A stretch of 64,000 bases of DNA from Mycobacteriales bacterium (GTDB lineage: Bacteria; Actinomycetota; Actinomycetes; Mycobacteriales; CADCTP01), in contig DASYKU010000005.1 of NCBI GenBank assembly GCA_035995165.1, positions 62,001 through 126,000 of the forward strand. Direction: 5' to 3'. The translations under genes and the position numbers were made by a program. Under the pieces are notes generated by a model that saw only the letters and a program-made list of their open reading frames with translations, made no database searches and had not been told where the DNA came from. Of the stretch, positions 63,594-64,000 are shown in pieces (position 1 is the stretch's first letter; every line of letters begins with the position of its first letter).

Positions 63594-64000
63594 GTGGCAG
63601 ACCTCGTGCTCGGTCCGATGCTCAGGCACGTCGACAGCACGTCCGCGACGGTCTGGGTGGAGACGTCCGCCGCCTGCGAGGTGACGGTTCTCACCGGCTC
63701 GCAGCGCTCCTTCCAGGTCGGCGACCGGCACTACGCGCTGGTCGCCGTCGAGGGTCTGCCCCCGGGCAGCTCCACCGACTACGAGGTCCGGCTGGACGGC
63801 GAGCTGGTCTGGCCGCCGGCCGACAGCAGCTATCCCGCGCCGCGGATCCGGACGACGAAGACCGGTCGCCCGATCCGGCTCAGCTTCGGCTCCTGCCGGT
63901 ACGCCTCGCCCCTCTCGGTGGTCAGCGGCGGCCGCTACGGCACCGACGCCCTGGACGCGTACGCGCGCCGGCTGGCCGAGGCCCCCGACAGCGAGTGGCC
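63594..64000 (+). CDS. PhoD-like alkaline phosphatase family protein, N-terminal part
   Basis: 135 codons from GTG 63594 run off the right edge. MADLVLGPMLRHVDSTSATV WVETSAACEV is the fibronectin-like N-terminal domain of the PhoD-like group. YEVRLDGELVWPP and then IRLSFGSCRYASP give the strand that opens the metallophosphatase domain (the family motif is 'fgSCr'). No signal peptide is visible, as in the cytoplasmic actinobacterial subgroup. The metal-binding residues lie beyond the window. Confidence 0.8.
   Translation, partial: MADLVLGPMLRHVDSTSATVWVETSAACEVTVLTGSQRSFQVGDRHYALVAVEGLPPGSSTDYEVRLDGELVWPPADSSYPAPRIRTTKTGRPIRLSFGSCRYASPLSVVSGGRYGTDALDAYARRLAEAPDSEW

Overview
The window is chromosomal DNA of a high-GC actinobacterium. 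Coding is dense and third codon positions are almost all G or C. GTG starts and 1-8 base gene overlaps are common, and many genes have a TANNNT -10 box only 5-8 bases before the start codon, as expected for leaderless mRNAs. The gene content (ponA-type PBP, PadR plus inositol-phosphate synthase, rpsF-ssb-rpsR-rplI and dnaB; pcnA-type CCA enzyme, NUDIX, DUF6049, murJ, pseudokinase, sigM, trxB, trxA) matches the two blocks that lie on either side of oriC in Mycobacterium tuberculosis. oriC, dnaA and rRNA are not in the window, and I saw no tRNA, CRISPR array, insertion sequence or prophage. The lineage cannot be fixed further by eye.

Layout. 1-8.2 kb: an AhpD-like fragment, a small secreted DUF5666 protein, GTP-dependent PEP carboxykinase, an RNHCP zinc protein, two tandem secreted beta-propeller paralogues, and the TldD/TldE protease pair. 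8.2-12.5 kb: a decayed locus. Remnants of a dynamin-like GTPase (with an internally inverted piece) and of an Hsp70-type ATPase flank a large LuxR regulator on the other strand. 12.6-15.4 kb: a low-molecular-weight phosphatase, a frameshifted fructosamine-kinase gene and two membrane proteins. 15.4-18.8 kb: a phosphorelay operon (receiver-PP2C phosphatase, histidine kinase, single-domain receiver). 18.9-25 kb: a YtrA-type GntR operon, a DinB protein, dnaB with a perfect SOS box in its promoter, a phosphodiesterase and two Rieske proteins. 25-36 kb: the rplI-rpsR-ssb-rpsF operon, endonuclease IV, two convergent GT87 membrane transferases whose ends have merged, the bifunctional PBP, and PadR-ino1 with a clear operator.

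36-49 kb: a large membrane protein with ACT-like domains that I do not recognise, an aldo/keto reductase, a short DUF2975/XRE pair, dxr, a truncated PIN gene, an orphan ATPase, and the methylmalonyl-CoA mutase operon mutA-mutB-meaB. 49-64 kb: a LysR fragment, AlgH, an MFS transporter, a LURP-one-related protein, CCA-adding enzyme, then NUDIX-DUF6049-murJ-pseudokinase (lipid II export and its control), sigM with its anti-sigma factor, and trxB/trxA. Both thioredoxin genes are preceded by a thiol-stress type promoter (GGAAY-N18-GTT). A DUF6882 protein and a cut PhoD-like gene end the window.

Housekeeping functions (replication, translation, peptidoglycan synthesis, isoprenoid and inositol supply, propionyl-CoA use, thiol redox) are intact. 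The unusual parts are gene remnants (dynamin, Hsp70, SDR, PIN, LysR, fructosamine kinase), regulatory sites (LexA box on dnaB, PadR operator, two thiol-stress promoters) and tandem repeats at the 3' ends of three genes.
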